Assembly: GCF_021458635.1 (NCBI RefSeq)
Contig: NZ_JAIRDQ010000008.1
Coordinates: 186,001 to 250,000 of the forward strand
From: Bradyrhizobium monzae
GTDB lineage: Bacteria; Pseudomonadota; Alphaproteobacteria; Rhizobiales; Xanthobacteraceae
DNA length: 64,000 nt
Reading direction: 5' to 3'
The position numbers and the translations under genes were made by a program. The notes beneath the pieces are model-generated. The model searched no databases and was not told the origin of the DNA. It saw nothing but the letters and a program-made list of their open reading frames with translations. How positions within the stretch are numbered: the stretch's first letter is position 1; every line of letters begins with the position of its first letter. Positions 29,124 through 36,936 of this stretch are shown here, one piece after another.

Positions 29124-29436
29124 GCGTCGGAAGGATAAGCAACGCAAATTTCAGATCAGCGATGAGGCTGTTGAACTTTTCTCCCACGCCAGCGCCCTGC
29201 AGCTGAGTCCTGGTTATGACGTGTGGGAGGACGCTGGCGGTTGTCGCCGCGAATATCTGGACACATGGAAGGCGCTCCACAAGGCGCTGCACCTTGCGCT
29301 TTGCGAGGCGTCGCCGCTCGACGTCAGAGAGGACGATACTCGTAGGGTCGGCGGCCAATGCTGGCTGGAGTCCGTGCCAAAGGTTTTAGCAATTCGCGCT
29401 GAGCTTATTGCCGCGACCGACAACACGTCACGATAG
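29113..29436 (+). CDS. Unknown element protein
   Basis: A 107-residue hydrophilic protein starting MPIKRRKDKQRKFQISDEAV. Its start overlaps the terS stop by 11 bp and it is followed 9 bp later by another gene on the same strand. No motif is recognised. The DTWKALHKALHLALCEA segment is an amphipathic helix. Confidence 0.7.
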   Translation: MPIKRRKDKQRKFQISDEAVELFSHASALQLSPGYDVWEDAGGCRREYLDTWKALHKALHLALCEASPLDVREDDTRRVGGQCWLESVPKVLAIRAELIAATDNTSR

Positions 29437-29445
29437 AGGACGCCA

Positions 29446-30252
29446 ATGCCCGCACAACACCACGACTACCGTGAATCCTTGGCCGCTTGGCAGCCCACGC
29501 CCGCCAATGACAACGGCCTGACCACCGCTGCATCCTTCGCCGATCTAGCGGCCAGGCGCGCCTTCGTACAGCGAGAGCAGCGCAAGCCCGAGCCAGCTCT
29601 GGCGCTGCCGCAATTGGAGCGCCTTGGCCGCACGGCGCCCGACGTGGTGCACCTCTGGAAGTTCTGGAGGGATTTGCAGTGTGCGCCGGCTGCGGATGTC
29701 TATGCCGAACCGGAAATCATCGTCGACGAGGGTGATGAGCCCGCGAACACCGGGTTCTCCACCACCGAGCTCGACCTTGAGATTCGACCGCGCGTGGAGG
29801 ATCTGCGGCGCGCATGGGAATCCGCCCCGGCAAGGCGTGTATCGGTTTATTGCGTAGTGCGAGGCGGTCAGCGCTTTGACGTCCAACCGGTGATTGATCC
29901 GGTTGTGGTGCGACAGGGCGATACCGCCCGCATTGGCCCGCTAGTGTTCCGCCGCGGCCAGCTAGTGCAATGGGGCACTTTCGGAGGCGGCAAGCCACTG
30001 AAGCCGATCGAGCGCCTCGGGGAGCCAAAGGGCAGCCGGCAGAAGCCGCCGGCCAGGGATATGCGCTTCTTGGTGTGGACCGACGCGCCATTCGCTCGCG
30101 GCGTTGATTTCCACGCTGGCACTACTCATTCGACGGGCCGTAGCGGCGCACCGTTGGAGTGTTTCGCCGAAGCGTGCAGGCGCGGGAAGCAGATGAAGCA
30201 ATCTTGCGAGCCGCTTTGGGTGCGCATGCCGACATCCTTGATCTGGCAATAG
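29446..30252 (+). CDS. Unknown element protein
   Basis: A 268-residue protein without a recognised domain. N-terminal half: helical, charged (ADLAARRAFVQREQRKPEPA). C-terminal half: beta-like (RVSVYCVVRGGQRFDVQPVI, DTARIGPLVFRRGQLVQWGT). It ends at 30252 and overlaps a second open frame at 30159-30395, so one of the two ends could be affected by a frameshift. Confidence 0.65.
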   Translation: MPAQHHDYRESLAAWQPTPANDNGLTTAASFADLAARRAFVQREQRKPEPALALPQLERLGRTAPDVVHLWKFWRDLQCAPAADVYAEPEIIVDEGDEPANTGFSTTELDLEIRPRVEDLRRAWESAPARRVSVYCVVRGGQRFDVQPVIDPVVVRQGDTARIGPLVFRRGQLVQWGTFGGGKPLKPIERLGEPKGSRQKPPARDMRFLVWTDAPFARGVDFHAGTTHSTGRSGAPLECFAEACRRGKQMKQSCEPLWVRMPTSLIWQ

Positions 30253-30395
30253 GCGATGCCACGGCGCGCGAGATTGGCGAAAGCCGCGGATATCACGGCA
30301 AACATGCCGAGCGTCGCGGTATTTTCCTGATTAGTGAGGCGTTCGCAGCGCTCCGCGCGCTTGTCAGTGAAAATGTTTTGCCGATGGCTGCTTAA
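30159..30395 (+). CDS. Small HTH-like element protein, overlapping frame
   Basis: A 78-residue open frame from a GTG start, overlapping the previous gene by 94 bp in another frame. It shows a possible helix-turn-helix (DATAREIGESRGYHGKHAER), resembling sigma-70 region 4 recognition helices. Either it is a separate gene or the true continuation of the preceding protein after a frameshift; sequence alone does not decide. Confidence 0.5.
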   Translation: MFRRSVQAREADEAILRAALGAHADILDLAIGDATAREIGESRGYHGKHAERRGIFLISEAFAALRALVSENVLPMAA

Positions 30396-30539
30396 GGTCG
30401 GTCCCTAAACCCGGTCGCCAATCGGTATTTCTTCAGAGGCCACAGAGAGGCCTCCGGCATTTTTGCAGTGGTCCGCCGCTGGGGCTTATTTTTTCCCCCA
30501 GCAATCGCAACACTTAATTCTGAAAGGAGAGCGGCCACC

Positions 30540-31073
30540 ATGGCCACGCTCACTCGCGTGCTAGACGCAATCGAGACACATATCGGTTTCCCACGAAGCC
30601 GCACTAACGGCATCAGCCGGAGACTGCAAGAGGCTGGAATTCTGCCAGTCGGCGCCCCTGGCATCGCGCCTGAATTGGACCAGCGAGACGTATGCCTTTT
30701 GCTGGCAACGCTAATGTCAGCACCGAAACTGCATAAGGCTGTGGACCACGCACGCGCCTACTCCGGTATGAGTCCGGGCGGCGCCGTGCTGTCGACCGAC
30801 GCACCCGACAGCATTCCGCGCTCGGCGCTCGAATATCTGGAAGTGAAGTCGGAGGTAGCTGTCGGTGGCTCTGCCGATGCCGTCGACGACGTTCGCGGCT
30901 ATCGCTTCGAATTCGTCCATGGTTGGCGCGAGCTCTCAGCGCACACTCCGGAAGGTACGGTAACTCGGTTCGTTTTGCCGGGCGCGCTCGCAACGCATCA
31001 GCAGGCGCCGCACCGCGTTGCGGGTGTTGTGAAGGGCGAGGCTTTTGTAAATTTGATTAAGGATCTTTTCTAA
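30540..31073 (+). CDS. Unknown phage-like element protein
   Basis: A 177-residue protein starting MATLTRVLDAIETHIGFPRS, with AAAGGAGA about 10 bp before the ATG. A longer in-frame reading from 30468 lacks an RBS. It may carry a DNA-binding start (TNGISRRLQEAGILPVGAPG) and is followed 1 bp later by a coiled-coil protein gene. A phage regulatory or TerS-like role is possible but not demonstrable. Confidence 0.7.
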   Translation: MATLTRVLDAIETHIGFPRSRTNGISRRLQEAGILPVGAPGIAPELDQRDVCLLLATLMSAPKLHKAVDHARAYSGMSPGGAVLSTDAPDSIPRSALEYLEVKSEVAVGGSADAVDDVRGYRFEFVHGWRELSAHTPEGTVTRFVLPGALATHQQAPHRVAGVVKGEAFVNLIKDLF

Positions 31074-31074
31074 A

Positions 31075-31644
31075 ATGGCAAGTTTGAAGAAGAAAGACGT
31101 CGAGGAATTTCGCGTCCCGACCCTCGGGGAATCCGATGCAGCCTATGCTGCGCTGTTGCAACGGCAAAGCGACTTGAGTGCGATGCTGTCCAAGTTGCAC
31201 AGCGAACGTGGTGAACTTGAAAAGAACATCGCCGAACAGCCGAAGTCGCCGTACTCTGCTGGTGTGTCGCGCCTCCTTGGTGACGATGAGGGGGCCGCGC
31301 CACACCTTAGGAAACGACGCGGCGAGGTCCTCGGTGAAATCACCGATGTGGAGACGGCACTGGTTGTGATCCGAAAGCGCCTCGATGAAGCGCGTAACGG
31401 CGCGTCCAAGGCCGTTTGTGACGCGGTGCGTCAGGAATATCAGAAGCGCCTCGGTGTAGTGTGTGATGCTGCGCGCGCCTTGGAAGCGGCCCGCCAATCG
31501 CACGACGAGTTGATCGCCGCGATCGAGCGCGAAGATGTGAATCTAGCCTATCTGAAGCCAGTCCATCCGTTCTTCATGGGCGATCGGCGCGAGGGCAAGG
31601 TTTTCCATTTTCTCAAGGAAGTCGCGGAGGCGCATAATGTCTAA
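31075..31644 (+). CDS. Coiled-coil element protein
   Basis: A 189-residue, largely helical protein. Two coiled-coil stretches are evident, about residues 25-55 (QSDLSAMLSKLHSERGELEK) and 80-150 (EITDVETALVVIRKRLDEAR, CDAARALEAARQSHDELIAA). No catalytic motif is seen. In head-gene clusters such proteins can act as scaffold or head-tail assembly factors, but this is inference from the prohead protease gene 160 bp downstream. Confidence 0.72.
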   Translation: MASLKKKDVEEFRVPTLGESDAAYAALLQRQSDLSAMLSKLHSERGELEKNIAEQPKSPYSAGVSRLLGDDEGAAPHLRKRRGEVLGEITDVETALVVIRKRLDEARNGASKAVCDAVRQEYQKRLGVVCDAARALEAARQSHDELIAAIEREDVNLAYLKPVHPFFMGDRREGKVFHFLKEVAEAHNV

Positions 31645-31813
31645 AGGATCAGAACGTACCTCCGACGCCGCGGACAGGAAGCCAGTCCGTCGCAGTGTCA
31701 AGTTGCCTGGCGAAAGCCGGCATTCTGAATGCTCGGACTCGCCAGCTGTGATCGCGCGCAAATTGATGCAAGCGAAACGCGAAAAACGATTGCGAGCGGC
31801 TCAGCGTGGCTGA
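31637..31813 (+). CDS. Short basic element protein
   Basis: A 58-residue basic open frame (MSKGSERTSDAADRKPVRRS ... AKREKRLRAAQRG). It overlaps the previous gene by 8 bp and the prohead protease start by 8 bp, which fits the packed operon. No family recognised. Confidence 0.55.
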   Translation: MSKGSERTSDAADRKPVRRSVKLPGESRHSECSDSPAVIARKLMQAKREKRLRAAQRG

Positions 31814-32315
31814 CACTATCTCAGGTTATGCAATCTCGTGGAACCGGCCCGCGATCATCGCAGGCGCCTGGGAGGAACGCTTCGCCCGCGGCGCCTTCGA
31901 TTCGCATCTTGCCGAAAATCCCGACGTTGCAGCGTTGTGGGCACACGATCCAAGCAGGCCACTGGCCCGCGTCGGCAACGGCACCTTGAAGCTTCGCTCT
32001 GACAACGCGGGTCTCTATTTCGCCATCACACCGAACACTGACTCTCCGCTTGGGCAGGAGGCGATTGCGATGGTCGGAAGCGAAACCGTAAATGAAATGT
32101 CGGTTTCGTTTTCTCCCGAGATCGAGGAGTGGGAGGATTCCGGTGGACTGCCTCGGCGGTTGATAACTCGGGCCAGGCTCTACGAGGTCAGCGTCGTTTT
32201 GTGGGGCGCCTTCGGCCGGGACACCTCAGCGCGGCTCAGCCGAGCATCTGACAACAACCAAGCTGCAAAGCGCCGTATCGAGATGGCACAGCGCAGGCGG
32301 GGAATCATCAAGTGA
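31806..32315 (+). CDS. HK97-family phage prohead protease
   Basis: A 169-residue serine protease of the HK97 gp4 type, which cleaves capsid precursors during head maturation. The catalytic His lies in LWAHDPSRPLARVGNGTL, and the Ser motif is NEMSVSFSPEIEEW; LYEVSVVLWGAFG is the family's third conserved block. The start is GTG 31806. A major capsid gene normally follows; here only three short overlapping frames follow. An orphan head protease in an 18-kb element suggests decay or a satellite strategy. Confidence 0.87.
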   Translation: MADTISGYAISWNRPAIIAGAWEERFARGAFDSHLAENPDVAALWAHDPSRPLARVGNGTLKLRSDNAGLYFAITPNTDSPLGQEAIAMVGSETVNEMSVSFSPEIEEWEDSGGLPRRLITRARLYEVSVVLWGAFGRDTSARLSRASDNNQAAKRRIEMAQRRRGIIK

Positions 32316-32521
32316 CCATGAAATTTGGAACACTTCAGCGCATCGTCGGCGACACTGGCCTAGGCCGGCTATGGCTGGTTGATGCTCATGGCGTTGCGCA
32401 CGCGATCACACGCAAGGCACTGCGCGAGGCGGGAGTCGTTCGGCCTTCTGCCGGCGATGGCTTCGAATTCGTCGCGTCAAATGACGGTGAGGCCGTGCAG
32501 CTGCGGAAGGTTGCCGCGTGA
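32312..32521 (+). CDS. Small element protein, 4-bp overlap with protease gene
   Basis: A 69-residue protein (MKFGTLQRIVGDTGLGRLWL from the internal ATG at 32318) that looks beta-rich. GTG 32312 overlaps the protease stop by 4 bp, and its own stop overlaps the next start by 4 bp, a packed-operon arrangement. No family recognised. Confidence 0.6.
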   Translation: MTMKFGTLQRIVGDTGLGRLWLVDAHGVAHAITRKALREAGVVRPSAGDGFEFVASNDGEAVQLRKVAA

Positions 32522-32721
32522 TTTCGATTGACCGCTATGCTGCTGAGTTCGCCGCTAGGGATGGACGAGGCCGCCAGACTTGGAATTCGTGTGATGTGGT
32601 CGGCGTTTGCGGCGAACCCGACGACCTGCAGTTCATCATCATTGTACGTGGACCGAGTGAATACGTCGATCGCGTTTCCGAAGTTAGGCGTCGCCTGCCG
32701 TCAACTGAGCCATTGGGGTGA
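32518..32721 (+). CDS. Small element protein
   Basis: A 67-residue protein (MISIDRYAAEFAARDGRGRQ, DDLQFIIIVRGPSEYVDRVS). Start GTG 32518 lies in a GTGA overlap with the preceding gene. Downstream, a further GTG-started open frame (32718-32969) also overlaps by 4 bp but has poor protein character. Confidence 0.55.
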   Translation: MISIDRYAAEFAARDGRGRQTWNSCDVVGVCGEPDDLQFIIIVRGPSEYVDRVSEVRRRLPSTEPLG

Positions 32722-32969
32722 CCGGGGTAGGGGTGTTCGATGGCTCTAAATCAATCCGCCATCGCGCACCGGATTTGGCCCAAAGTTCGCGCATCCACAA
32801 TTCAAAATATGGGGTATTAGAGGTTGTGTTTCACAATAATGCAGCCGAGTTGCCCGCTGGATGCCCGCCCGCGAAGTCTGATCGGCTGCGACCGCGAGAC
32901 GGTGTCGGACGTGCTGGAGTTGAGGGCGCTGCTGCAAAACCACACCGCCCGCACCAGGAGCGTCGTTAG
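32718..32969 (+). CDS. Possible small gene at the end of the head-gene run
   Basis: An 83-residue open frame beginning GTG in a 4-bp overlap with the previous gene. Composition is unremarkable and other frames here are also open (for example 32740-32820 and 32839-33000), so the true gene, if any, is uncertain. It nearly meets the VanZ-like gene on the opposite strand. Confidence 0.3.
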   Translation: MTGVGVFDGSKSIRHRAPDLAQSSRIHNSKYGVLEVVFHNNAAELPAGCPPAKSDRLRPRDGVGRAGVEGAAAKPHRPHQERR

Positions 32970-33310
32970 CCTCGGGAGCGGGCGCAAAACGCCTGAGTGA
33001 GCCGAATGAGGCTGCAGCCTGCTAATCCGCCGCTGATCTTTTCCAAGGCGTCGGCAAGGTGCCCATGCCGATCGGGGGTTAGGTGCTGTAAAAGCTCAAG
33101 TGAAATGGAAACCGCGATTATGAAGAGCATGACCTTGGCGAAATGCTGAGGATAAGCACCCACGAAGAGTGCGCCGAGCAAAGCGTAAGCAGCGAAGCGC
33201 TCCAGCCCGACCGATCCTGTTTCAGGACGCAGGCCAATCGGTGAAAGTGTCACAAAGACAATAAGTCCAAGGGCGCACCAAGCCGCCAGAATGATCGATT
33301 TGCCTAGCAT
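32966..33310 (-). CDS. VanZ-like small membrane protein
   Basis: A 114-residue inner membrane protein with three or four hydrophobic helices (IILAAWCALGLIVFVTLSPI, RFAAYALLGALFVGAY, VMLFIIAVSISLELLQHL). The ELLQHLTPDRHGHLADALEK segment fits the VanZ-like family. The role is unknown. It lies on the minus strand within the element. Confidence 0.75.
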   Translation of the reverse strand: MLGKSIILAAWCALGLIVFVTLSPIGLRPETGSVGLERFAAYALLGALFVGAYPQHFAKVMLFIIAVSISLELLQHLTPDRHGHLADALEKISGGLAGCSLIRLTQAFCARSRG

Positions 33311-33377
33311 CGCAGTCTAAATACTGGCTGCGAGGGCTTCGGTCCACTCTCTCAGGCAAAGTGGACGCCAAACAAAA

Positions 33378-33397
33378 AGACCGCCAGAAGGCGGTCT
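33378..33397 (-). terminator. Terminator of the TTG-started small gene
   Basis: AGACCGCC-AGAA-GGCGGTCT, a perfect 8-bp stem. On the minus strand the loop is TTCT and the stem is followed by TTTTTG. Confidence 0.88.
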
Positions 33398-33422
33398 CTA
33401 TTGAAAGGCCTTGGGATACGTA

Positions 33423-33602
33423 CTAGCGCTGATGGCCCAGGCCGATACCCAACACGATGGCCTTCTGACGTAGCGCGCCTTCGGTTCGCTTGGTTATCTT
33501 CGAGATCTTCGCAACCGGCGTGCGCGCCTTGGAATGCGTTTTCAATTCCTTGACATCCGCAGAAGTCCACTCGCGACGAGAAGTCGTTTTTTTCTTGGCC
33601 AA
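33423..33602 (-). CDS. Small SANT/Myb-like basic protein, TTG start
   Basis: A 59-residue basic protein starting MAKKKTTSRREWTSADVKEL. It includes ARTPVAKISKITKRTEGALR, a helix-turn-helix-like SANT pattern found in small bradyrhizobial proteins. The start is TTG 33602 with AGGAG eight bases upstream. A proper terminator follows 26 bp after the stop, supporting a real transcription unit. A DNA- or protein-binding role is inferred from the fold only. Confidence 0.75.
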   Translation of the reverse strand: MAKKKTTSRREWTSADVKELKTHSKARTPVAKISKITKRTEGALRQKAIVLGIGLGHQR

Positions 33603-33613
33603 ATCGGCACTCC

Positions 33614-33868
33614 TTAGTTGTTAGGGGAGGGCCGCAAACCATCCAGCGCGGGTCCAGCCAACTCACTGGCTCGCTCGGTTTGTTCTGGGTCGCCAGACCG
33701 ATGAGTTTGTGGCGGATATCCGTCGAGCCAATCTTGTTCGGACGCCAAGTCGGACCACGCTCGCGTCATACGCCGGTAACGGATGGCTGCCTGCGCATTG
33801 GTCGCCCCTTCGGCGAGTTGCACGCAATTTTCGGCATTCTCTCGAAATTTGTCAGAAGTTTTCACCAT
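33614..33868 (-). CDS. Small unknown protein
   Basis: An 84-residue protein, MVKTSDKFRENAENCVQLAE ... YRRMTRAWSDLASEQDWLDG. It is helical and charged, with no signal peptide. It lies 11 bp upstream of the TTG-started SANT-like gene on the same strand and probably shares its transcript. Similar short helical proteins are frequent in Bradyrhizobium. Confidence 0.72.
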   Translation of the reverse strand: MVKTSDKFRENAENCVQLAEGATNAQAAIRYRRMTRAWSDLASEQDWLDGYPPQTHRSGDPEQTERASELAGPALDGLRPSPNN

Positions 33869-33999
33869 TAGAGATAACGGGCGACAGGTTAGATCGTTCC
33901 CGACTTATCGATCGATCACCGCATGAGAATCGAAGCGAACAACGTCCCCACCAGAAGTAGCGCAACGCATAGCGCCACTAGCAAGCAGAGCGGCAAAAA

Positions 34000-34017
34000 A
34001 GCCGCCCGAAGGCGGCT
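34000..34017 (-). terminator. Terminator of the CsbD-like gene
   Basis: AGCCGCC-CGAA-GGCGGCT. On the minus strand the TTCG-looped stem is followed by six T (33995-34000), 20 bp after the csbD-like stop. Confidence 0.9.
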
Positions 34018-34037
34018 AGTTCTTGGTCGTTCCGGTA

Positions 34038-34229
34038 TTACTTCTTTGCGGCATCCGCCGCATCGCGGACTGCATCCTTGACGTCGCCCGCGGCGTTATG
34101 CGCGGAGCCTTTGGCCTTATCCATCTTGCCTTCGGCTTCCAGGCTCTTGTCACCAGTGAGTTTACCAGCGCCTTCCTTGATTGCGCCCTTTGCCTTGTCA
34201 GCGGCGCCTTTCACGTGCTCTCGATCCAT
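34038..34229 (-). CDS. CsbD-family stress protein
   Basis: A 63-residue hydrophilic protein, MDREHVKGAADKAKGAIKEG with repeated GKxxGD/KAKG units (GKLTGDKSLEAEGKMDKAKG). This is the CsbD fold, usually induced by general stress. ATG 34229 follows GGAAGGAAAA; a longer frame to 34259 is rejected. A perfect terminator follows. Confidence 0.9.
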   Translation of the reverse strand: MDREHVKGAADKAKGAIKEGAGKLTGDKSLEAEGKMDKAKGSAHNAAGDVKDAVRDAADAAKK

Positions 34230-34707
34230 TATCGTTTTCCTTCCTTTTGGAGACTTCACGATAACGGGCTAGCTGTCTCGGCCGTTCCTAATCTAGTACA
34301 ACATCAACGCTGCTGGAGCAGATATCGGTACGGTACCGCGCATCCAGACTGTGTTGGCTCAGCACGCAAAAGCCATAGGCGCGCAGGGAAGGGCCATGAC
34401 CAGCGCGCAGCGAATGCAGGCGACGGGGGTGGGTGATGGAGCGCGGTGCGATGCTCCCCAGCGCAAACGGTGCCGATGAGGGATACCGAGGCGAGGCGGA
34501 TGCTGGCTTGATGCGCGCCAAACGACGAAGGCCGCAGCGGAGGTTCAATCGCTGCGGCCCGCGCATGGTCAAAAGAACCGGGTGAAAAAAACTTAAGGAA
34601 ATATGCACCAGCCCCGGTAAACCGAAGCTATATCGGGTGCAGCGGTTCCCGCCTAAACATAGATTAATTAACGATTACTATTTCGTTGAGGAAGGCACCG
34701 CTGAGAG
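34230..34707. other. Intergenic stretch without a supported gene
   Basis: No convincing gene. It contains a 10-bp perfect stem, GGCCGCAGCG / CGCTGCGGCC (34530-34559, 10-nt spacer), and an open minus-strand frame (34288-34608) whose Arg/Pro/Ser-rich translation looks spurious. Confidence 0.5.
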
Positions 34708-34950
34708 CTATCGTTTCACGCAGGCCGCCACGTACGGCCGCAGTCCGCCAGCGCTTCCGCTCCTTTGATTATTGAGTCCCATCTTTCGACCCTCATCCTC
34801 GCAGCGCTCGCGCTTGGCGGCAAAGGCAGGATTTTTCATGGCACAATCAAGCCGTGCCGGTCCTGCAGGAAGCTGTCCGCAGTTTTGGGCGAAAGCCTGC
34901 GATCCGATTGGGCTTAGCAACAGGCCCGCCAATACAATCATGCGAAGCAT
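34708..34950 (-). CDS. Small secreted protein
   Basis: An 80-residue protein with signal peptide MLRMIVLAGLLLSPIGSQAF (cleavage after AFA), then four Cys (NCGQLPAGPARLDCAMKNP, ERCEDEGRK, YVAACVKR) that could form two disulfides in the periplasm. GGGAG precedes ATG 34950; an upstream in-frame start at 34971 is rejected. No named family. Confidence 0.75.
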   Translation of the reverse strand: MLRMIVLAGLLLSPIGSQAFAQNCGQLPAGPARLDCAMKNPAFAAKRERCEDEGRKMGLNNQRSGSAGGLRPYVAACVKR

Positions 34951-35126
34951 GGTCGGCTCCCGCGTTGGCATGCACTATAGGGGCCAGGATGGGGCCTTGC
35001 CGAGCTGAACAGCTGCACATCAGGACCCCCGGTACTCATAGGTGTGAACAGAACGCGCGAAGGTTCAACGTTTGATTGAGCCCGAAAACAAGGCGCGAAC
35101 CACCCGCCCGAGTGGCGCAGCCACCG

Positions 35127-35327
35127 TCAGTGTCGCCAGCCGTCGTCCTTCTCGAATTCGATGCGAAAGAACCGGGGACGGCGCGGTGCCTGGCCGTCAA
35201 CCGGCACGTTGCAGCGATGGCAGGGTGCACCGGGGCCATCGCAATCGCAGGCGAGAGGTCCATCCCACGGGCGATCGGGGTGGGTTCTGCAGACCCAGCC
35301 GCTGTCTCCACACACTTTGCAACTCAT
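35127..35327 (-). CDS. Small zinc-ribbon-like protein
   Basis: A 66-residue Cys-rich protein (MSCKVCGDSGWVCRTHPDRP, CDCDGPGAPCHRCN). Paired CxxC and CxC motifs suggest zinc binding. The pattern is common in bradyrhizobial genomes. ATG 35327 sets the family N-terminus. The region is also open on the plus strand (from 35161), but that reading is a shadow here. Confidence 0.75.
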   Translation of the reverse strand: MSCKVCGDSGWVCRTHPDRPWDGPLACDCDGPGAPCHRCNVPVDGQAPRRPRFFRIEFEKDDGWRH

Positions 35328-35439
35328 CACGCTTCTCTGGCATGCAGAGACCGCCCCGGCGGGGCTGGGAGCCGGAGGTTTGCCGGGGCCGTCTGCCAGC
35401 ATCCGCGGGGGTGCATGGCAAAATGCTAATGAAGGTATA

Positions 35440-36051
35440 CCGCCTGAGGTTCCAAACTTTTCAGTTACAACCGCAGATTCGTGGCCGCGATCCGACGCCC
35501 ATGCAGACCATGCTTTACTGAGGTGGGAAGAGCGCGGAGAGCTACCAAGCGCTCCGCGTTTGCTCCGCGGCAGCCTCTTCGTCGGTTGCGCATGGTTTCC
35601 GGGTGACCGAAGCGTTGATGGGATCAAGAGATGGGCGGAGGCGCCCCCCGCATCGATCGCCTTCATCATGTACGGGACCAATGATTTCGGAAACTTTGGT
35701 CACCGCGCGGAGGGAATTGTCGACCCGCTTTCCTTCGAGGCAAACATGCGTGAACTAGTGCTCCGACGGAAAAGCGCCGGGTCCCAAGTCGTTCTGTTGA
35801 CGCCGCCGCCTTTGGAGGACCTAGATCTCGACGTAAGGCTGGAAGATTGTCAGCGTATCGTTAGGCAAGTGGCGAAACAAGAGGACACGCGAATTGTTGA
35901 GACCGCGGGTCTGCTCAAGGACGTGACGTCCAAGTGGACAGACAGCACGCATCTAAGCGCAGCGGCAAATCGAACTTTGGCCGCGGGGCTGGCTGCGATG
36001 ATTGAGATCAGCGGTCACGGCGCAAGCAATTCACGTCTGATAAGTCGATAG
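35440..36051 (+). pseudogene. SGNH/GDSL hydrolase, apparently 5'-truncated
   Basis: The C-terminal part matches an SGNH esterase: FPGDRSVDGIKRW (block II-like), IMYGTNDFGNFG (block III Gly-x-Asn-Asp), and DSTHLSAAANRTLA (block V Asp-x-x-His). Block I with the nucleophile Ser (GDS) is not visible; only VTTADSWPRSDAHAD stands where it should be. The open frame continues upstream to 35161, but that part reads antisense to the zinc-ribbon gene and lacks hydrolase character. A degenerate or truncated hydrolase is the best reading. The 5' limit given is approximate. Confidence 0.55.
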
Positions 36052-36104
36052 GTTGCGCAACCAGCCGCCGGCGGTATCGAGCCTCTTGCAGAGCGGCAAC
36101 GCGC

Positions 36105-36308
36105 TTAATGAAGGACCTCTGCATCGTGGGTGGCCGCAGCTGCATTCGCGCGGTCTGTCGCTTGGCCCTCGTGTGATCGGAGCATTGCTTTGAATTGCTC
36201 CCGAACGCCACCAAGATCATGATTGATTGAGGCATCGCGAACCATGACAAACGCATCGGTGTGAATGAGCAGTGTGACGGCTATGGCTAGCTGAGAAATG
36301 ATCTTCAT
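36105..36308 (-). CDS. Small exported or membrane-anchored protein
   Basis: A 67-residue protein, MKIISQLAIAVTLLIHTDAF then a hydrophilic tail (GGVREQFKAMLRSHEGQATD). AGGAGG stands 5 bp before the ATG. The N-terminal hydrophobic segment suggests export or anchoring. No family known. Confidence 0.65.
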   Translation of the reverse strand: MKIISQLAIAVTLLIHTDAFVMVRDASINHDLGGVREQFKAMLRSHEGQATDRANAAAATHDAEVLH

Positions 36309-36418
36309 GAAGGCCTCCTGTAGAGGAAGCCACTACCTGTCGCACCGAAGTACGTCCAAACCGCGGCGGTTCATTCCTCCAGGGAGTAGCGGTTCACGCT
36401 TCAGGGCAACGGCACGCG

Positions 36419-36661
36419 CTATTGTTTTGGAAGCCCTTCCGATGCGCTCGTGGGCTTGTCCCAAGGCCGCTTCCCTTCGGCGTCGCGATCCCACCATCGT
36501 TCTTTCGACCCACGAACATCGTCCGCTTTCTCTTTGGCCCTAGCCGCCTTTACTTGATCGTGCACGGACGATGGCTCCTTCGGAGAATCCGGAGCACCTG
36601 TCTCCGCAGACGCCGTGGACCAGCTCGCGACGATGAAAGCCACTAACAAGATTATCTTCAT
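36419..36661 (-). CDS. Small secreted hydrophilic protein
   Basis: An 80-residue protein with signal peptide MKIILLVAFIVASWSTASAE, then a highly charged tail (VKAARAKEKADDVRGSKERW). ATG 36661 is chosen because it begins the signal peptide; the frame extends further upstream without one. No function known. Confidence 0.6.
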   Translation of the reverse strand: MKIILLVAFIVASWSTASAETGAPDSPKEPSSVHDQVKAARAKEKADDVRGSKERWWDRDAEGKRPWDKPTSASEGLPKQ

Positions 36662-36693
36662 CACCGCTGATAGCACCGTGCGTATGACTAAGT

Positions 36694-36936
36694 TTAGTTC
36701 CCTTCGCAGGGCTGCGTTGGGGACTCGGCTAGGCTTGGCCAATCGATCGGTCTGCAGAAGAGACCTCGGCGATCGATCTCCTGAAGCAGCCGGTCCGCAC
36801 GCTGCCTTGCTGCAAGACCAACCAGACGGGTGCCCATCGTGGTGTCGGCGTGCACCTCGTGACGGATGAACTCATACATCCGCAAAATGAAGTGATCGGA
36901 AAGGCCATCAAATTCTGCCATGGCAGAGAGCACCAT
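36694..36936 (-). CDS. Unknown small protein
   Basis: An 80-residue candidate from ATG 36936 (MVLSAMAEFDGLSDHFILRM, YEFIRHEVHADTTMGTRLVG). The frame is open upstream to 37104, but the upstream part overlaps a short hydrophobic frame and has poor protein character. Start and reality are both uncertain. Confidence 0.45.
   Translation of the reverse strand: MVLSAMAEFDGLSDHFILRMYEFIRHEVHADTTMGTRLVGLAARQRADRLLQEIDRRGLFCRPIDWPSLAESPTQPCEGN

Noticed and set aside
32839..33000. 53-codon frame after the prohead protease run
   Set aside because: Competes with another frame and runs into the convergent VanZ-like gene; no independent support.
34288..34608. 106-codon minus-strand frame
   Set aside because: Low-complexity Arg/Ser/Pro translation, no RBS and a hairpin inside it.
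35161..35440. N-terminal part of the 35161-36051 plus-strand frame as the start of the SGNH hydrolase
   Set aside because: It overlaps the zinc-ribbon gene on the other strand and shows no hydrolase features.
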